A stretch of 64,000 nucleotides of DNA from Natrinema caseinilyticum (GTDB lineage Archaea > Halobacteriota > Halobacteria > Halobacteriales > Natrialbaceae): the NCBI RefSeq assembly GCF_024227435.1, contig NZ_CP100445.1, positions 3,283,369-3,347,368 on the forward strand. The letters run 5' to 3'. The notes under the pieces were generated by a model, which was given only the letters and a program-made list of their open reading frames with translations, made no database searches and was not told the origin of the DNA. Position 1 is the stretch's first letter. Every line of letters begins with the position of its first letter. A program made the position numbers and the translations under genes. Of the stretch, positions 60,672 through 64,000 are shown one piece after another.

Positions 60672-62456
60672 GTGCCATCCAATAGTAATACGGGCGAGAA
60701 CAGGAGGCGAGACGTGCTGAAATCGGCTGCCATCGGCAGTGTCGCGTTTCTCGCGGGCTGTACCGATTCGCCGGCCGACGACGGCACCGACGTGGGACAC
60801 TGGACCGGTGCCCAGGCGAGCGAGGCTCCGAATTACAACGTGTTTCGGATTACGGACACCACCTCGGGCAATCGCGTCTCTCGCGTGCTCGATTCAGCCT
60901 ACGTGTTCGACGAAACCGACGACTTCGTGCCGCGGCTCGTTCGGAGCTACGAGACCAACGACGACTTCACCGAGTGGACGTTCACGATCACCGAACACGG
61001 CGAGTGGTCGGCCCCCTACGGTTCGATGACAGCCGAGGACTGGGTCTATTCGATAACCGAAATCATCCAGGGTGAGGACAACTGGGCGAACGTTTCGATG
61101 GCCGACAACTGGCGAATGGGCGTCGACGAGGTCCCGGACGGGTTCGAGGCCGCCGGTGAGGACGATACGCAGGCGTGGTTCGACGTCGAACAAACCGGCG
61201 ACTACGAACTCGAGGTCCGGACACCGGACCCGTTCCCGGGACTCCTGAAATCACCCGTTCTCTGGGGGTTTCAGGCGGTCGTACCGAAGGGGCTGGCCGA
61301 ACCGTACGTCGAAGAGCGAAACGGCGAGGGGTTGAACAAAGACGAGGAGATCCAGGGGCTGAGCTACACCGGTAATCTCGGCGCGTTCACCGTCGAAGCA
61401 CTCGAGACCGAATCGCGAATGTACGCGCCCCGAAACGACGATTACTACCTTCGAAACTACGAGGGCTACGAGGACGCACCGAACATCCAGGAGTGGACCT
61501 ATCAGGTGATGCGCGAGGAGTCGACACGGTTGTCCGCCATTCAGGCCGGCGACATCACCAATACGGGCATTCCGGCCCGCCGTGCGGACGAATTCGAGGC
61601 GATGGACGACGTACAGGTCATACCGACGCCGACGGTCTTTTGCAACAGCCTGATGTACAACATGCGTTCCGACGGCTGGGACGCACTCGAGACGGCGGAA
61701 GTGCGACAGGCCCTCACGATGGCCGTCGACAGGGAGTCGATCGTCGAAAACATCGAATACGGGTACGCTGACGTCGCGCACACCCTCCAGCCGGAGTACT
61801 CCGAATTCTACGACGATTCACAGGTCGTCGAGTGGGAATACGATCCGGACAGTGCTCGAGACCGTCTCGAATCGTCCCTCCCCGGTGAGTACGGCTACGC
61901 GGACGGACGCGTCGTCGACGGCGACGGGGAGGAAGTCACCCTCAATTACGTCTTCACGGACGCGTCGAAGTCGACGAAACTGATCGCCCGATACGTGCAA
62001 ACCGAGTTCGAGGACAACCTCGGGCTCGCGGTGACACTCGATCCGGTCCCGTGGAATTCGATGCTCGACGAGTACTTCTACGCGGCACCGGGTGACGCGC
62101 AACGGTGGGATCTGATGGGCGGGGTCGGCCGCAATTCCTATCCGCGCGCCCCCGAAGCGACCGAATCCTACTGGCGGGAGACCGACGAGCCGTGGAACAC
62201 GGCAAACGGGTACGGCTACGACGACCCACACGGAATCGCAGACCGCCTCGCCAAGTCGGCCAGGATGACAGATCTGGACGAGCGGCAAGCGGTTCTCGCA
62301 GAGGTGTTCGGCATCTTGAGCGAGGAGCAGCCGTGGAACTTCCTCTTCTTCGGAAAGGATCTCAACGGCTACCGAAATTCCGTCGATCCGACCGAAGAGC
62401 CGAGCATCTCGTGGGGATACGATCTCGTCCGCTGGCAACTCGAGACCGAACAGTAA
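60672..62456 (+). CDS. substrate-binding lipoprotein of a dipeptide/oligopeptide-type ABC transporter
   Basis: A 594-residue extracellular solute-binding protein of family 5. The N-terminus has a Tat motif RRRDVLK and lipobox AFLAGC. The mature part reads WTFTITEHGEWSAPYGSMTA and YNMRSDGWDALETAEVRQAL, the family-5 pattern. It would hand peptides or sugars to the permeases encoded next. GTG 60672 or TTG 60663 may be the start. The upstream 100 bases are very AT-rich (ATGATGAAAAGTATTATAG), a strong promoter region. Confidence 0.9.
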   Translation: MPSNSNTGENRRRDVLKSAAIGSVAFLAGCTDSPADDGTDVGHWTGAQASEAPNYNVFRITDTTSGNRVSRVLDSAYVFDETDDFVPRLVRSYETNDDFTEWTFTITEHGEWSAPYGSMTAEDWVYSITEIIQGEDNWANVSMADNWRMGVDEVPDGFEAAGEDDTQAWFDVEQTGDYELEVRTPDPFPGLLKSPVLWGFQAVVPKGLAEPYVEERNGEGLNKDEEIQGLSYTGNLGAFTVEALETESRMYAPRNDDYYLRNYEGYEDAPNIQEWTYQVMREESTRLSAIQAGDITNTGIPARRADEFEAMDDVQVIPTPTVFCNSLMYNMRSDGWDALETAEVRQALTMAVDRESIVENIEYGYADVAHTLQPEYSEFYDDSQVVEWEYDPDSARDRLESSLPGEYGYADGRVVDGDGEEVTLNYVFTDASKSTKLIARYVQTEFEDNLGLAVTLDPVPWNSMLDEYFYAAPGDAQRWDLMGGVGRNSYPRAPEATESYWRETDEPWNTANGYGYDDPHGIADRLAKSARMTDLDERQAVLAEVFGILSEEQPWNFLFFGKDLNGYRNSVDPTEEPSISWGYDLVRWQLETEQ

Positions 62457-62468
62457 CCACACCGAACA

Positions 62469-63443
62469 ATGAAACGGTACATCGCAAAACGTCTCGCCTG
62501 GACCGTCGTCGCGACCTGGATCACGGTGACGATCACGTTCCTGCTCATCGATTTCTCACCCATTTCCGCCAGCGGTGCCACGTTCGTCGATCAGCAGGTG
62601 CAGGCGGGCATGAACGTGAACGAAGCGAGAGAATTGTACCGACAACAGTTGGGGTACGGGGACACCGTCTGGGAGCGATACACCAACTTCATGATCGGGC
62701 TGGTGACACTCGACTGGGGGTGGTCGATGCTGTACAACCAGCCGGTGATCGACGTGATCACCAGTTCCTGGATCTACTCGTTTCAGTACGTCTTCCCGGC
62801 GACGGTGCTCTCCGTCGGTCTCGGGTTCGGAATCGGACTGTACTCGGCGACCCACCAGCACACCGCGGAAGATTACGCGGCGACCCTGTTTGCGTTCACC
62901 GGTATCAGCCTTCCGAACTTCTGGTTCGCGATCATGCTCATCCTGCTCTTCGGCGTCCACTTCGACGTGCTTCCGAGCTTCTACACCACGAAGCACACCC
63001 TTCTCTCCGTGGGAAACGTCAAGCAACTCATCCTCCCGATCGTCGTCCTCGGGACGTCCGCGATCGCCACCGAGATGCGCTACGCTCGGGCGGAGTCGCT
63101 CGAGTACGTTCAGGCCGAGTTCGTCAAAACCGCACGGGCGAAGGGGCTCTCGGAGCGCGAGATAACCCTCAGGCACATCTTCCGGCCGGCGATGGTACCG
63201 TTGATCACGATACTCGTCGGTGACGTCCTCGGACTGTTGTTCGCCGGCGCCTACGTCCTCGAGGTCATCTTCCAGATCCCCGGTCTCGGGCTGGTCAGCT
63301 ACCAGGCGATCATCCAGCAGGACACGCCGCTGGTCCTCGCGACGGTGCTGATTCCGGTGCTAATCGCGATCGTCGGGAACCTCGTTCAGGACGTCTGCTA
63401 TACGATTCTCGACCCACGAATCGACTTCGGTGATCGCGAATGA
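62469..63443 (+). CDS. ABC transporter permease, DppB-like
   Basis: A 324-residue permease with six membrane segments. RYIAKRLAWTVVATWITVTI at the start and EYVQAEFVKTARAKGLSERE (the EAA loop that contacts the ATPase) identify a DppB-type permease. ATG at 62469 is 12 bases after the binding-protein stop, so the genes form one operon. Confidence 0.93.
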   Translation: MKRYIAKRLAWTVVATWITVTITFLLIDFSPISASGATFVDQQVQAGMNVNEARELYRQQLGYGDTVWERYTNFMIGLVTLDWGWSMLYNQPVIDVITSSWIYSFQYVFPATVLSVGLGFGIGLYSATHQHTAEDYAATLFAFTGISLPNFWFAIMLILLFGVHFDVLPSFYTTKHTLLSVGNVKQLILPIVVLGTSAIATEMRYARAESLEYVQAEFVKTARAKGLSEREITLRHIFRPAMVPLITILVGDVLGLLFAGAYVLEVIFQIPGLGLVSYQAIIQQDTPLVLATVLIPVLIAIVGNLVQDVCYTILDPRIDFGDRE

Positions 63444-64000
63444 GTCCGGATTCACGGGCCGACCGCGGGCTGGACGACGTCACCTTCGAAGATATCGACT
63501 GGGACGACTACGAGAGCGGGTTCGAACTGACTCGTTGGCGAATCGCGACGTTCGTCACGATGGGCGGGATACTCGTCGCCTGGCTCCTCGACACCCGGTT
63601 CGGGAGTCAGCAACAGCCCCTCGTCGCCACCGAGATGGGACCGTTCGAGTTCGCACCGAACCCGGGGAACGTCGAGTGGCTCTTCGCGCTCACCGTCGCG
63701 GTGCTGTTCTTCTACGGCATCGTCCCCCTGTACCGGAACCCGCGGATGACCGGCTACTACTGGACGGAGTTCAAGAAAAACAAGGCCGCAGTGGCGAGCC
63801 TCGGGTTCCTCACGTTCATCTTCCTCCTCGCGGTGATCGGGCCGTTCGTGGTCGGCCGCCCCGAAATCGACATCACGAACCCGTACCAGCCGCCGGTGTT
63901 CTACCGGTACCTGCCGGGTCTCGAGGGCGGGTCGTGGGAGCACCCGCTCGGAACGATGCAGTCGGGCGAAGACGTCCTCCAGATCGTGGTCAGTGGCGCC
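63440..64000 (+). CDS. ABC transporter permease, DppC-like (partial)
   Basis: The first 187 codons of a second permease; the gene continues past the window. The ATG at 63440 overlaps the DppB stop (ATGA). It has two or three membrane segments in view and a long acidic N-terminus (LDDVTFEDIDWDDYESG). The typical DppC opening FKKNKAAVASLGFLTFIFLL occurs near residue 110, so about 100 extra residues precede it. Confidence 0.88.
   Translation, partial: MSPDSRADRGLDDVTFEDIDWDDYESGFELTRWRIATFVTMGGILVAWLLDTRFGSQQQPLVATEMGPFEFAPNPGNVEWLFALTVAVLFFYGIVPLYRNPRMTGYYWTEFKKNKAAVASLGFLTFIFLLAVIGPFVVGRPEIDITNPYQPPVFYRYLPGLEGGSWEHPLGTMQSGEDVLQIVVSGA

Overview
The window is chromosomal DNA of a halophilic archaeon (class Halobacteria; a member of the Natrialbales is my best guess). 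Supporting signs are high GC, strongly acidic proteins, many short genes of haloarchaea-only families (DUF5789, DUF5790, DUF5814, DUF7091, DUF7344, DUF7559), TATA-type promoters about 25-30 bases before start codons with few Shine-Dalgarno sites, Tat-type lipoprotein signals, an archaeal RPA operon, the archaeosine pathway and an ISH1-type insertion sequence. No search could be run; family names come from reading the translations.

Layout. 1-9300: partial PadR regulator, cold-shock protein, preQ0/queuosine-precursor type transporter, M29 aminopeptidase, DUF309 protein, F420-type oxidoreductase, aldo/keto reductase, Azf-type glucose-6-phosphate dehydrogenase, MptD dihydroneopterin aldolase, DUF5790, creatininase/ArfB-like amidohydrolase, DUF5789. 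9359-11957: DUF192 protein overlapping an MsbA-type ABC exporter. 12020-17231: small variable region with tRNA-Val, a DUF7344 regulator, tRNA-Phe, a complete 2510-bp ISH1-type element carrying a membrane transporter as passenger, a secreted protein and a truncated ATPase. 17245-25033: AzlC/AzlD amino-acid exporter, cysteine-dioxygenase-like enzyme, a decayed flippase, aldo/keto reductase, membrane protein, epoxide-hydrolase-like enzyme, GAP-family protein and tRNA-His. 25242-30517: DUF5814, ribbon-helix-helix protein, rpa3-rpap3 operon, DHDPS/KDPG-aldolase family enzyme, DUF7091, mannose-1-phosphate guanylyltransferase. 30636-37341: ba3-type terminal oxidase operon cbaDBAE, divergent cbaC, a TauE/SafE protein and a CcoI-like copper P-type ATPase. 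37417-48378: CDGSH protein, FAD oxidoreductase, Hsp20, radical SAM/HhH protein, TRAM protein, YkgJ-type protein, MBL hydrolase, winged-helix regulator, methyltransferase, glycosyltransferase, enoyl-CoA hydratase. 48427-60443: arcS, a NosL lipoprotein, a nosD-nosF-nosY operon, a secreted beta-propeller protein, then tgtA and RaSEA in divergent orientation. 60672-64000: a dipeptide-type ABC importer running off the end.

How genes work together. Three archaeosine-tRNA genes (tgtA, RaSEA, arcS) and a candidate precursor transporter lie in one 64-kb stretch. A second theme is copper: a CuA/CuB oxidase sits beside copper-handling genes, and a NosL/NosDFY set is present without nosZ in view. The NosD protein carries a NosL-like domain that has lost the metal ligands.

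Most unusual items: (1) the passenger-carrying ISH1-type element with 17-bp inverted ends and a perfect 8-bp target duplication; (2) a copy of the tRNA 3' end 108-120 bases downstream of every tRNA gene in the window; (3) the NosL-NosD fusion; (4) a perfect palindrome between TATA box and start codon of a radical SAM gene; (5) a 29-codon ORF joined by a GTGA overlap to an FAD oxidoreductase gene.
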